From Chthoniobacter sp. (GTDB taxonomy: Bacteria > Verrucomicrobiota > Verrucomicrobiia > Chthoniobacterales > Chthoniobacteraceae), in assembly GCA_021414005.1 (NCBI GenBank), contig JAIOPH010000001.1, positions 104,444 through 168,443 on the forward strand: a stretch of 64,000 nt of DNA, read 5' to 3'. This document shows, piece after piece, positions 51,001 through 60,900 of this stretch. The translations under genes and the position numbers were made by a program. The notes under the pieces are model-generated. The model was not told where the DNA came from. It did not search any database and saw nothing but the letters and a program-made list of their open reading frames with translations. Numbering within the stretch: position 1 is the first letter of the stretch; each line of letters begins with the position of its first letter.

Positions 51001-51878
51001 TCCACGCACTCGCCGAGCAGCGGCACCTGCACTTCCCCAGTCCCATCGTCTTCGAGGGAAATGCGCCCGCCGACATCCGCGAGAACGACGCCCTTTGCAC
51101 CGTGCGCGCCACCGCCGCGACCGCGCCCGCCATTTCGCCGCGTGCCTGGCTCGGCGCGCCGAACTCGATCAAAGGCCCGACCGAAGTCGTCTTCCACCGC
51201 CAGAGCGGCAACCACCTGCTCATCGTCGGCCAGCGCGAGGAAGCCGCACTCACCCTCCTCGGCGTTTCGCTGCTCGCCCTCGCCGCGCAGTATCCGCGCG
51301 GCACGGCCCGCTTCGTCGTTTTCAACAGCACGAACGCCGGCACGCCCGACGCGGAGTTTCTCGACCGCGTGATCGCCGCCTGCCCGCAGGACATCACCGT
51401 CGCGCACATCAACGACGTCGCCGGCGCCATGAACGACCTCACCACCGAGCTAAAAGCCCGCCTCGCCGGCGAGCGACCCGCCGATGCGCCGCCCGTCTTC
51501 GTCTTCATCCACGGCCTGCACAAATTCAAAAAACTCCGCCACGAGGACGACTTCAGCTTTTCCTCCAGCGACGCCCCCGCCAGCCCCGGCGCGCAGCTCG
51601 GCGAGGTCATCACCGAGGGCAGCAGCCACGGCCTGCACCTGCTCGTCAGCGTGGATACCTTCAACAACGTGGGCCGCGGCATGAGCCGCAAAGCGCTCAC
51701 GGAATTTGAAATGCGCGTCGTCTTCCAAATGAGCGCCAACGACTCCGCCAGCCTCATCGACTCCCCCAAAGCCAGTAACCTCGGCCTCCACCGCGCCCTC
51801 TTTTACAACGAGCACGAAGGCACGCTGGAGACCTTCCGCCCGTATGCCATGCCGGACAGCGGATGGCTGGCGGGATAG
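48027..51878 (+). CDS. FtsK/SpoIIIE-type ATPase, EssC/EccC-like
   Basis: This is the likely secretion motor, about 1283 aa. It has an N-terminal coiled-coil (1-205), two membrane helices (about 213-263, VAPLALLIPFIVAAGLALGF onward), a second coiled coil (270-420), then three FtsK-like domains. The first (about 480-640) has no Walker A. The second has AGKTGSGKST (763-772) and LLLIDEFQEF (Asp872-Glu873 region). The third (from about 1055) has the degenerate VGQREEAAL at the loop position. This matches an EccC/EssC plan with D0, active D1 and degenerate D2. GTG 48027 is preferred because GAGG at 48016-48019 is seven bases upstream; GTG 48021 adds two residues. FHA domains of EssC are absent. Confidence 0.8.
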   Translation: MSSRTDLRVSRALTLLGDLQRTGADFAKREETLLRDVRGRRGTALRKQRDALEKIENRRAAQVAETTEFFTGTEARIRALYEGRRERVQRLKITGLRNLPKRAREAKEQWMGDLQMRQFRAERKQTADQQAADKALVEIKARLAEATRRFNTLHRAARKSFAGYPSFQRMLRRAPAGAGGSGDEEQLFAELEAQLASAQEQLAVFRRFPVPRIFSVAPLALLIPFIVAAGLALGFGLGATATAFGMVGGGSVVLIGTVCLIQFLSAGSARPAATACAQALAEASQAHAACTAAAEVRNAAARAQSKAEFEQTSAAIAEQWNRTDDVEAEFEAAAREKIETQAPRLFGKISAFSRPKLARLAGDQAARLAEIEAAAAAHHEEFSAAHHAEIAALDAEEASRLAQLETEWRGAITPLYGDLAEMRAETDAKFPPWTAQLAETWTPPTEFLPATKFGHLDVDLAKTPLPQEPRLALPGPAQLSIPLALTYPDHGSLLFETQESGGPAVIGALDNIILRLLATTPPGKIAFTIIDPVGLGKNFAGLMHLADFEEALINRRIWTQRDQIEERLAELAEHIEKVIQMYLRNEYGTITEYNEKAGSVAEKYLFLVIADFPANFSESAAKRLQSIALSGPRCGIFTLIHWDQRQPLPDGFSADELRKSSICIRRENGALTLGKAQTEAGAALVFDPPPDADLSVVLTQKIGKASIDSNRVEVPFAQIAPPPGELWTGDTTSELKIAIGRTGATKLQYLAIGKGTKQHALFAGKTGSGKSTLFHVIITNLALACSPEQVEFYLIDFKKGVEFKCYAEKRLPHARVVAIESDREFALSVLQRVDDELKRRGDMFRKLGVQDVAGYKRAGGTEPMPRSLLLIDEFQEFFVDDDTIAQTASLLFDRIVRQGRAFGIHVLLGSQTLGGAYSLARATLGQMVIRVALQCNEADAYLIMDDSNSAPRLLTRPGEGIYNDSAGAVEGNSPFQVVWLPDDERDRWLDQVHALAEQRHLHFPSPIVFEGNAPADIRENDALCTVRATAATAPAISPRAWLGAPNSIKGPTEVVFHRQSGNHLLIVGQREEAALTLLGVSLLALAAQYPRGTARFVVFNSTNAGTPDAEFLDRVIAACPQDITVAHINDVAGAMNDLTTELKARLAGERPADAPPVFVFIHGLHKFKKLRHEDDFSFSSSDAPASPGAQLGEVITEGSSHGLHLLVSVDTFNNVGRGMSRKALTEFEMRVVFQMSANDSASLIDSPKASNLGLHRALFYNEHEGTLETFRPYAMPDSGWLAG

Positions 51879-51901
51879 CGTAGATTCCGGGCGAGGGTTC
51901 T

Positions 51902-51922
51902 CCCGTGATGAAAACGGGCTTT
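51902..51922 (+). terminator. Weak hairpin after the T7SS-like cassette
   Basis: CCCGT (51902-51906) can pair with ACGGG (51914-51918) and is followed by CTTT. The five-bp stem is short, so termination here is uncertain. Confidence 0.25.
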
Positions 51923-51949
51923 ACGAAGCACTGATGCCTGGCTAAAGAT

Positions 51950-51980
51950 TTGAAGCTCTACTAAAACGATAGAGTTTAAT
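51950..51980 (+). promoter_or_regulatory. Candidate promoter of the ABC importer operon
   Basis: TTGAAG (51950-51955) and TTTAAT (51975-51980) resemble -35 and -10 boxes with a 19-bp spacer, just before the ATG at 51991. The very short distance to the start codon would give a nearly leaderless mRNA. The local A/T-rich stretch is unusual for this window. The short inverted repeat CTCTA/TAGAG lies between the boxes. The assignment is tentative. Confidence 0.25.
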
Positions 51981-51990
51981 TACAACACGT

Positions 51991-52980
51991 ATGAATACCT
52001 TCCGTCACCTACTCGGCATCCTGTCGCTGCTCCTCTTCACATCACCTGCATCCTTCGGGCAGCAGACCGTCCTGCGCGTGGGACATTTTCCGAATGTCAC
52101 GCACGCGCAGGGGCTCATCGCGTCGGAATTGTCGCGACAGGGAAAGGGGTGGTTTGAGGCGCGACTCGGGAGCGATGTGAAGATTCAGTGGTTCGTATAT
52201 AACGCCGGACCCTCGGCCATGGAGGCGGTCGCAGCTGGCTCCATCGACTTGACCTACGTGGGGCCAAATCCGGCGTTGAATCTGTATTCCAGATCGCAAG
52301 GCGAGGAGGTGCGCATCATCGCGGGTGCGGCCAACGGCGGTGCGGCGCTGGTGGTTCAGGGCGATGGGCGGCTGGCCAAGCCGGAGGATTTTCGCGGGAA
52401 ATCCATCGCCACGCCGCAACTCGGCAACACCCAGGATGTGGCCTGCCGCGCGTGGCTGAAAAAGCAGGGCTATCGGATCACGCAAACTAGCGGCGACGTG
52501 CGCGTCCTGCCAACCGCCAATCCAGATCAACTCGCTCTTTTCACCGCCGGAACACTTGACGGCGTGTGGACAGTGGAGCCATGGGTTTCGCGAATTGAGT
52601 TGGAGGCCAAAGGGAAGATTTTCCTCGAACAGAAAGACACCATCACCACGGTGCTCGTCGCCAGCGCAAAATTACTCGCGGAAAAGCGCGAACTCGTGGC
52701 GAAATTCGCAGCAGCGCACGCGGAACTGACGGAATGGATCAACAAGAACCCCACCGAGGCGAAGCAATTGGCCAACGCCGGCTTCAAGCACCACATGCAG
52801 CGCGAGATGCCCGCCGAATTGCTCGATAAAGCGTGGTCGCGACTGACTTTCACTGCCGCGATCAAACGCGCGGATCTCGACGCGGCCGTAGCCGAAGCGC
52901 AGAGCGTAGGTTTTCTCAAAGGCACGCCGGACCTCGGCCGACTGGTGGTCACACTGCCCCCACCGGATGGGAAAAGATGA
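51991..52980 (+). CDS. ABC transporter substrate-binding protein (NrtA/SsuA/TauA-like)
   Basis: The 329-aa periplasmic solute-binding protein has a signal peptide (MNTFRHLLGILSLLLFTSPA, ending SFGQ). The mature part begins LRVGHFPNVTHAQGLIASEL and includes WFVYNAGPSAMEAVAAGSID, TYVGPNPALN, GKSIATPQLGNTQDVACRAW and TLDGVWTVEPWVSRIE. This is the NMT1/SsuA-type fold used for nitrate, taurine and alkanesulfonates. The exact ligand is not determined by sequence. It heads a three-gene importer with the ATPase and permease. Confidence 0.88.
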   Translation: MNTFRHLLGILSLLLFTSPASFGQQTVLRVGHFPNVTHAQGLIASELSRQGKGWFEARLGSDVKIQWFVYNAGPSAMEAVAAGSIDLTYVGPNPALNLYSRSQGEEVRIIAGAANGGAALVVQGDGRLAKPEDFRGKSIATPQLGNTQDVACRAWLKKQGYRITQTSGDVRVLPTANPDQLALFTAGTLDGVWTVEPWVSRIELEAKGKIFLEQKDTITTVLVASAKLLAEKRELVAKFAAAHAELTEWINKNPTEAKQLANAGFKHHMQREMPAELLDKAWSRLTFTAAIKRADLDAAVAEAQSVGFLKGTPDLGRLVVTLPPPDGKR

Positions 52981-53032
52981 GCCTTGTCCCCTGCCCCGTC
53001 CGCGGCCAACGCTGTCCGCCCGCCAGAACTCC

Positions 53033-53845
53033 ATGACCGCTCCACTCGAAGAGTTGCAAATCGTCCGTCCCGTGAAGCTGTCCATCGACGGCGTCTCGAA
53101 GACTTTTCGTGACGGCGTGGTGGAGACACATGCCATCGATAATGTAAGCCTGAGCGTGGACGAGGGAGAATTCGTCTGCCTCGTCGGGCCAAGCGGCTGC
53201 GGAAAATCGACGCTGCTCGCGATGATCGCGGGACTCGAGTTTCCCGATCACGGTTCGATCATGTCCGACGGACGGATGGTCACGGAGCCGGGGCGGGACC
53301 GCATGGTGATGTTTCAGGAATCGGCGCTCTTTCCGTGGCTCGACGTGCTGGGCAATGTGATGTTCGGGCTCAAGCTCAAGCCCAACCTCAACAACAAGGA
53401 GCGCCGCGAGGTGGCGCTGTTTTACATCCAACTCGTGGGCCTCTCGAAATACGCGCGATCCAATATCCATGAGCTATCCGGCGGCATGCGGCAGCGCGTG
53501 GCACTGGCCCGTTCGCTCGCGCCGAACCCACGCGTGCTGCTCATGGACGAGCCTTTTGCCGCGCTCGACGCCATGACGCGCGAGCAGCTCTACGGCGATC
53601 TTCAGGAGATCTGGGCGGCGCGAAAAAAAACCATCGTTTTCGTCACGCACAACGTCCGCGAGGCCGCGTGCCTCGGGGATCGCGTGGTTCTTTTTTCACC
53701 GCATCCGGGGCGCATCCGTGAGCAGTTCAAAATCGACCTTCCGCGTCCACGCGACATCAACAGCCCGAGCCTCGCCGCTCATGCCACGGAGATCACGAAA
53801 GCGCTCAAATCGCATCTCAGCGGCGAGGGCGACACTGCCGAGTAA
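53033..53845 (+). CDS. ABC transporter ATP-binding protein (SsuB/TauB/NrtD-like)
   Basis: The 270-aa ATPase has Walker A GPSGCGKSTLL, Q-loop VMFQESALFPWLDVL, signature LSGGMRQRVALARSLA, Walker B VLLMDEPFAALD and the His switch VTHNVREA. It energises the importer. ATG 53033 (MTAPLEELQ) is taken as the start. An earlier in-frame ATG at 52967 would overlap the end of the substrate-binding gene and add a Pro-rich leader. It lies three bases before the permease gene. Confidence 0.92.
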   Translation: MTAPLEELQIVRPVKLSIDGVSKTFRDGVVETHAIDNVSLSVDEGEFVCLVGPSGCGKSTLLAMIAGLEFPDHGSIMSDGRMVTEPGRDRMVMFQESALFPWLDVLGNVMFGLKLKPNLNNKERREVALFYIQLVGLSKYARSNIHELSGGMRQRVALARSLAPNPRVLLMDEPFAALDAMTREQLYGDLQEIWAARKKTIVFVTHNVREAACLGDRVVLFSPHPGRIREQFKIDLPRPRDINSPSLAAHATEITKALKSHLSGEGDTAE

Positions 53846-53848
53846 GCC

Positions 53849-54628
53849 ATGAAACGACTCTTTCACGCGGTTCTCTTTTTCTCCGCACTGCTCGCCGCCT
53901 GGCACTATGGACGCGACTACATGGTGGCGACAAAACGCTGGTCGCCCGTACTCGTGCCCGATCCGTGGAGCGTGGCGCTGTATCTTCGCGAGGCGGCACA
54001 GGACGGCACGCTTTTGGAGGCATTTTGGGTCACCGTGAAGCGGCTGCTGCTCGGCTACTTCATCGGCGTGGCGCTCGGCGTGCCCCTGGGGCTCATTACC
54101 GCGCGGTTCAAATGGGCGGGCGACACCATCGGCGTGCTCGGTCTCGGACTGCAGACGCTGCCCAGCGTCTGCTGGGTACCGCTGGCGTTGCTGTGGTTCG
54201 GGCTGACGGAAGCAGCGATGCAGTTCGTCGTGATCATGGGCACGCTTTGGTCCGTCCAGATTTCCACCGACAACGGTGTGCGCAACGTACCGCCGATCTA
54301 CCAGCGTGCGGCCAAGACCATGGGTTCGCGCGGGCTGCACACATGGCTTTACGTGAATCTTCCCGCCTCACTGCCTTTTATCGTCAGCGGCGTGAAGCAG
54401 GGCTGGGCTTTTGCCTGGCGCTCGCTCATGGCCGCCGAGGTTTACGTGACAGTGAGTACCGGATTCGGCCTCGGATTTCTCCTGCATAATGGCCGCGAAC
54501 TAAGCGCCATGGACCAGGTCGTCGGCGTCATGTTCATCATCGTGCTCATCGGCCTGCTCGCTGACAAAATCCTCTTCTCGCCGTGGGAACGCTTCATCCA
54601 CCGGCGGTGGGGCACGGCAAAATCCTAG
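53849..54628 (+). CDS. ABC transporter permease (SsuC/TauC-like)
   Basis: The 259-aa membrane protein has about six helices and the BPD_transp_1 signature (AAKTMGSRGLHTWLYVNLPA followed by SLPFIVSGVKQGWAFAWRSL). It forms the membrane channel of the importer with the ATP-binding protein. It is the last gene of the operon; tRNA-Asp lies about 100 bases downstream. Confidence 0.9.
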   Translation: MKRLFHAVLFFSALLAAWHYGRDYMVATKRWSPVLVPDPWSVALYLREAAQDGTLLEAFWVTVKRLLLGYFIGVALGVPLGLITARFKWAGDTIGVLGLGLQTLPSVCWVPLALLWFGLTEAAMQFVVIMGTLWSVQISTDNGVRNVPPIYQRAAKTMGSRGLHTWLYVNLPASLPFIVSGVKQGWAFAWRSLMAAEVYVTVSTGFGLGFLLHNGRELSAMDQVVGVMFIIVLIGLLADKILFSPWERFIHRRWGTAKS

Positions 54629-54687
54629 CCGCCTTGCAGGGCCGGGCGTCGTGGGCGCTTTGCACCGGAAAAACCGGGAAAAATCTG

Positions 54688-54716
54688 TTGCTGTATTCGG
54701 GGAACCCCCCTAGTTT
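54688..54716 (+). promoter_or_regulatory. Candidate promoter of tRNA-Asp
   Basis: TTGCTG (54688-54693) and TAGTTT (54711-54716) are separated by 17 bp, with the tRNA starting 15 bases after the -10. Each box matches about half of the consensus. The spacing is right for a sigma-70 promoter, but the assignment is tentative. Confidence 0.4.
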
Positions 54717-54731
54717 CGGCGCTCCTTTCGA

Positions 54732-54808
54732 GGAGCCTTAGCTCAATTGGTTAGAGCGCCGCCCTGTCACGGCGGAGGTTGCGGGTTCGAGCCCCGTAGG
54801 CTCCGCCA
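54732..54808 (+). tRNA. tRNA-Asp (anticodon GTC)
   Basis: A complete cloverleaf is present: acceptor GGAGCCT (54732-54738) pairs with AGGCTCC (54798-54804), the anticodon loop CTGTCAC is closed by CCGCC/GGCGG and contains GTC, the T-loop GGTTCGAGCC is canonical, and CCA is encoded at 54806-54808. The antisense reading of this gene gives the well-known spurious peptide [19 protein letters not shown] and is not a gene. Confidence 0.97.
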
Positions 54809-54831
54809 CTTTGCGAAATCGCGTAAAGTGG
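54806..54831 (+). terminator. Hairpin directly behind tRNA-Asp
   Basis: Positions 54806-54815 (CCACTTTGCG) pair with 54822-54831 (CGTAAAGTGG) in a 10-bp stem with one G-U pair and a six-base loop, overlapping the encoded CCA. There is no T-run, so it may serve as a processing signal or weak terminator. Confidence 0.35.
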
Positions 54832-54943
54832 CTTCCACGTTGACCGCTTAGCGTTCCGCCGAACCCGGAAAACGCGGGGATTTCGCGGTTTCGCTTCGGA
54901 TGTTTTCCCTTGTCCCCCACAACATGACTTCTTGAGGCCTTGA

Positions 54944-57900
54944 TCATTGAGTAACCTTGAGGCGGAAGAAGGTCTTCGGCCCCGGATTTGGGATGGTCAC
55001 GGTTACATGGTCGGAAGGGCTGCCGGGCGTGATTGTCACGGGGCCGGCGCTGGTCAACGGAATCGGCACCGCGGTCCAGCCCACGAGATCGTCGCCGTAT
55101 TCGACGACCTGCGTGGTGGAGGACTGGGCAATATCACTGCGCTCATACGCGAAGACACAATTGCCGCCAACGAGCGTCAGCGTGGGTTGGATGGCCCGTG
55201 AGGACACCATGGGAGCGCCCCCCAGGGTGAACTCCAGCAGGTTGGAAAGCGCATCGTGATCGGGGTCGTCCAAGGGGCCGTCGTTCACACCTGCGGTGAG
55301 TCCTTGCGCGGGGTCGCTCGCCCATGCGGTGAAGGGCGACGGTGCGATGGTCACGGTGACGGTGTAAGTTTGCGTGGAGAGATCCTGGGCCGTGACGGTG
55401 TAGGTCTGCGCGGTCGAGAAATTCCTGGCGGTGCCGGAAACTGGTGAGGCCGTGGCCAAGTCAGACACGGTGAAAGTGGGAGCGAGTGCCGTCACATTGG
55501 TTCCATAGGGCACGGTCACGCTGATGTTGGTGCCGGCGATGGTGGCAGCGGGCAGCCCGGGAAAGGTGAATGTTAAAATATCCTTGGCCGAGCTGGGTGC
55601 GGGCAGCATCGCCATCATGGCGAGGCCCATACTTTCGCCGACGTTGAAATAGCTTTCGGCATTATGATTCCAATGGGTGGCGTCGCTGCTGGCGCTCAGG
55701 AGTTCGCCGAAGTCAAAAGGGCGGGTGTCCACGGTGGTCACGTTGCCGGCAAACTCGGGGTGCAGCGCGGGATTCCCCACATTAAATTGTGCCGTGATCA
55801 CATCGGACGCGTAACTGTTGCTCATGCCGGTGACGCCGATGGATACCGGCATGTTAGGCACATTGAACTCGGTGCGGAGATCCTTGATCAGGTTGACCAG
55901 GTTCGTTTCATACTCCGTGACGCCGCCGCCGGCATCGTTCCAGCCCTGGTGCCAACCGAAGCCTGTGACTTCGTATCCCTGCCCCGCGTAACCGGGAAAG
56001 AAGGTGGCCAGATTATCCAGCACCTGATGCGTCCGGGCGACCATGCCGGTGTAATAGGGCCCCACCGTCCCGCCGGAACTGGGCGGGCGGAAATCCACCT
56101 TCAGCGACTTGCCGCCAAAGGCATATTTGACCAGCAACACCTGATCGCCGAGCTGGCTGCCGGTCACCAGGCCGAAGCCATATTCCGGCCCGATGGCCCC
56201 CACGCCGCCGTTGTCGCCGTAGTCCGCATCGAGGATGCCGCTGCGGTTCAGGCCGTTGCTTTCGCCCCAATAAGCGACCCACACATCGCTGCGGGTGATG
56301 AAGCCGGGGTTGCCGGCGGCGGTGGGATGGGCCGGATCCGCCAGGTAGCCATACTTGTTCAAGTTGGCGTTGAGCATGTGGCGCAGGCTGCCGAGACCGC
56401 CCACCATGGTGGTGTTGGCTATATTGTTAGGGTCCCGCCCGGTTTCGACCCAGCTATGCCCCACCATGTTCGACTGACCCGCCAGAATGAAGACCTTCAC
56501 CTTGCCGTTGCCGGCGACTGGGTTTACGGTCTGGAACAAGGCGGGAGCGGAGGTGCTGGAGGTGTTGTTGGCATCGCCCGCATAGCGCGCGGTGAGGCCA
56601 CGCCAGCCCGGCGCGAGGCCACCGGTGGTTAGCACCGCCTGCGCGGAGCCGTTCAGGGCGACGGTGCCCAGCGCCGTTGATCCATTGTAGAAAGTAACAT
56701 TTCCAGTCGGCGCGACGCCGCCGGTCACGGTGGCGGTGAAGGTCACCGCCGCCCCGGAATTGGACGGGTTTGCGCCTCCGGTGCGAGTCAGGGTTGTGGT
56801 CGTCACCGCCCGGGTTTCCGCCACGATCTGGGTGAGCGCGGCGGAGGAGCTTGGCGGGTTGCCCGCGCCGCCCACGTAGAGTGCGGTGATGGAGTGGGTT
56901 CCAGCCGTTAGAGAATTGGTGGTGAGGCTGGCCTGGAATGAGCCATTCAGGGCGCTGGTTCCGATCAGCGTGAGCGCGTCATAGAACAGCACCGTTCCGG
57001 TCGGCGCGGCACCCGTCACGGTGGCGGTGAAGGTCACGGCCGCGCCTCCGCTGGACGGACTGCTGCCGCTGGTCCGTGCCAGCGCGGTGGTGGTGGGCGA
57101 GGCGATGGCACCGACCGTCACCGTGCCAAGGCCGGCGAAGCGGGTGTCGTCCTTGAAGGTCGCGATCGAACTGGTGGAGCCGTAAGTGCCGTTCGCCTGG
57201 GCCGCGCCGGCGTTGAAGGTGAGCGAGAAAATCTGCCGCGTGCCGATATAATCGAGTTGCACCTTGGCCCCGGTAGTGATGTCGAGCGAACCGCTGCCCA
57301 AAGCATCGGAGCGGGAAAAGGCGAGGAGTCCGGCCTGGACCTTGGTTGCGCCCGTGTAGGTGTTCGCGCCAGAGAGCGTCCAGATGCCTGGGCCCGCCTT
57401 GGTCACGCTGGTGGCCAACTGGCCGGCAGTGCCCAGGACGCTGTTGCCGATGCTGCCGCTGATTTCGCCACGGCCCGGGTTTGTTCCGTTAGACGGCCCG
57501 GTCACCTGGGTCAGGGTCAGCGTCTTGCGGTTGTCCGTTCCAGCCGTGCCAGGAATCGAGAGGTTACTGGTGAACTTCAAGAGTCCGCTCTCACCCCGCG
57601 AGGTGGAGATGCCGCTGGCAGGCCCACCCTGCGTGATGGTCACACCGCCGGTGGGGCCGGTTAGTTTGAGGATGCGGTCGGTGGTTTCACCCGGCCCGGT
57701 ATAAAGCAGCGCGCCGACCGTGCCGGTCGCACCCAATGAAATCGTGCCATCGGTCGCGGTGGTCGGGGCACCCAGGTTACTCGCCGGCGTGCCGCCGCTG
57801 ACGCTGTTGAACGAGGCGATCTGCACGGTGCCGGCCTGCACGGCGACGGCACCGGTGAAGGTACTGGCTCCGGAAAGGTTCAGTATGCCGCCGCCTGACT

Positions 57901-60900
57901 TAATGAAGCCGCCAACGCCGCTGACAGCATTGGTGAACGACATGGTATTCGCGGCCACGACGGCGATGTTCGCGTTGAGGGTGACGGTGCCGCTCCATGA
58001 CGCGCCAAATCCGTTCGTGGCGGTGATCGTGCCGCCATTGAAAGTCCCGACGTTGGTAACATTGGGACCGGGGCCGTTGAAAGTGATGGAGGCGCCGCTG
58101 GCGAGGGTGATCGCTCCGGTTCCAAATCCCGCGCGCCCCGCCAAGGACGAGGAGAATGTTCCACCGCTGATGATGGTTTCACCGACGTAGCTGTTCGCGG
58201 CGTTGCCCATCGTCAGGGTGCCGGCCCCAGTTTTGGTCAGCCCCGCCGTGCCGGAGATTACGCCATTGAGCGTGAGACCGCTACCGGTCACGCTCACGGT
58301 CGTGTCCGCGTTCAAAGCGATGTTGTTGCCAACAACCGCGGCCGCACCGCTCTCGTTGATTTGCGGCAAGGTGGCGCTGTCGTTGGTGAGGGCCAGGTTG
58401 AGGCCCGCGAGCGTCACCGTCGAACCGCCGAAGTTTAGGCGGTTGAGGAGGAACCCGTTGGCTAGGTTATGGGTGGAGGTGAAGGTTCCGGCCACGTTGA
58501 AGTTGAGCGTGTAGTTCGACTTGCCGGCGTTGTCCGGGGCCGCGACGATCCCGGCGTTGTTAGTCCAATTGGAGGCGGCATCCCATAAGCCAGCGCTAGC
58601 CGCATTCCATGTGAATACCGAGGGAATCATGTTGACGGTGATCCCCGACTGCGTGCCGGTGATCGAGCCCGTAGCGATGTCGGTGGCGGTGATGGACCGT
58701 GACCCAGCCGTGTTGAGCGTCACTCCGTTAGCGAAGGCGCGCACGCCGCCGTCGCCACCCACGAAGGTATAGTCGGCCGGCAACACCGCCGCGCCATCGT
58801 TGCTGGTAAAGTGGATGGTGCCGGTGTAACCGGTGGCCGTGTTGCCATAGGCGTCTCTGGCTGTAACCACCACGCTGCCCGCAATGCTGGCAAATTGAGG
58901 ACTGGGGAAACCGGACACCACGAACGCGGCGGCGGCAGCCGACCCCACGGTGATGCCGGACTGGGTGCCAGTGATGGCCGTTACGGTGTCGGTAGCCGAG
59001 ATGGACCGCGCGCCCGCCGTCTTGAGCGCCACTCCGTTTGAGAAGGTGTGCGTGCCGTTGTCGCCGCCCGTGAAAGTGTAGTCCGCCGGCAGCACTGCCG
59101 CGCCATCGTTGCTGGTGAAATGAACCGTGCCCGTGTAGCCGGTGATCGTGTTGCCGTCGGAAGACTGGGCGGTGACCATCACGCTGCCCGCCACGCCGGC
59201 CGCTGGCGAAGCCGGGAAGCCGCTAACCGCGAAGCGGGTCGCCACCGTGGTCGCGGTCACAGTGATGCCGGGCAGAACGCCGGTAACGGAACCTGTCACG
59301 GTGTCGGTGGCCGTGACGGACCACGGGCCACCAAGGGTATTAAGCGTAACTCCGTTCGTGAAGGTATGCGTCCCGGCGTCTCCACTTACAAAGGTGTAAT
59401 TGGCCGGCAACGCTGCCGCGCCATCGCTGCTGGTGAAATGAATTGTGCCGGTGTAGGCGGTGGCCGTGTTGCCGAAAGCGTCCTTGGCGGTAACAGTCAC
59501 GCTGGTCGGCACGCCTGTCGTTTGCGGGCTCGGGACACCGGAAACCACCAGGCTGGCAGCGGCCGCCGGATTCACGATGATTCCGGATTGCGTGCCGGTG
59601 ATGGCCCCCGTCACCGTGTCGGTGGCGGTAATCGAGTGGGTGCCCACGGTTTTAAGCGCCACGCCGCTGAAGGTGTGCGTGCCGGCGTCCGCCCCGGTGA
59701 AGGTATAATCGGCGGGCAGGATCGCCGCGCCGTCGCTGCTGGTGAAATGGACGGTGCCGGTGTAGGCGGTGGCCGGGTTGCCGCTGCTGTTTCGCAGTGT
59801 AACCGTCACGCTGCCGGTCACGCCCGCCATCCGCGGACTGGTGAAGGCGCTCACCGTTAGTGTCGGCGTCCCGACGGTTAGCACGACGTTCGAGCCGCTG
59901 ACCGAAATCGAGCCGATCTTGCCGGTGCCGATCGCGGTACCGGTGACGCCGGGGTAGGTCCCGGCGCTGGTGATGCTGCCGGTGGTTTGCGTGACGATGT
60001 TATAAGTGCCGCTGGCCAGTGGCGAAGCGGTGTTGACGGTGAATGGGTTGGCATTGAGCGACAAGGTGCCCTGGCTGACCGTCAGAGATGGATTCAGGCC
60101 ATCGAAAGTCAGAATGATGCCCTGCGAGCCCAAGTTCACGATACCGCCGGACTTGCCTTTGAGATTGGCGGCGGTGGCCGTGCCGGAAGATCGCAATGTG
60201 GTGGAGCTACTCCAGGCATAAGGCGAGGTTTTCGCGGAAATGTCGAAAGTGGCTCCGGCGGCGATGGAAATGGAGGACGTGTTGGCGATCGAACCGCTGG
60301 CCCCCAGAGTCACCGCGCCTGAGCTGATAATCGTGGGGCCGGTGTAAAGGTTGGCGCTGTTGAGAATCACCGCGCCGGTACCCGTGTGGGTCAAGCCGCC
60401 TGTTCCGCTGACCACCCCGGTGATGGATTGATTGAAATTGCCGTCGATGATGGAGTCGGCACTCAAAGTGTGGGGTCCGCCTGACCAACTCCCGCCGAAA
60501 CCATTGCCCTCGCTCCATGTCCCGCCGTTCATGATCAGGCTCCCTGTGAAATTCGCGCGTTCGCCGCGGAGGATGGCGCCGCTTTGAACCGTCACGTTCA
60601 CCGTGCCGGCACCGCCGAGCGTTGCGTTCAAGTCCCCTCTCACATGCACGGTGCCGGCATTGATTCTGGTGCCGCCGGTGTAGGTGTTGATCCCTTGAAC
60701 TTGGAAAGTGCCGGCACCGGGACCGCCATAAACCACCGCGCCGGGACCCGAGATGACGGCTGAGATAACCACACCTTGGTTATTACTAATGATGTCGAGT
60801 TCGCCGCTCGCACCAGTAACTAACCCGGGATTCAAGGCCGTGCCGGTGATGGTCAGCGCTCCAGATCCGGAGTTCATCAATCCATCCAAAGTCAGGCTCT

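Noticed and set aside
54732..54831. tRNA-Asp as attachment site of a genomic island
   Set aside because: No integrase gene and no second copy of the tRNA 3' end were found on either side.
54738..54947. Minus-strand ORF with a [19 protein letters not shown] end
   Set aside because: This is the well-known false peptide from reading tRNA-Asp antisense.
58630..59865. Tandem repeats considered as a CRISPR array
   Set aside because: Units are about 310 bp, coding and in frame; there are no short spacers and no cas genes.
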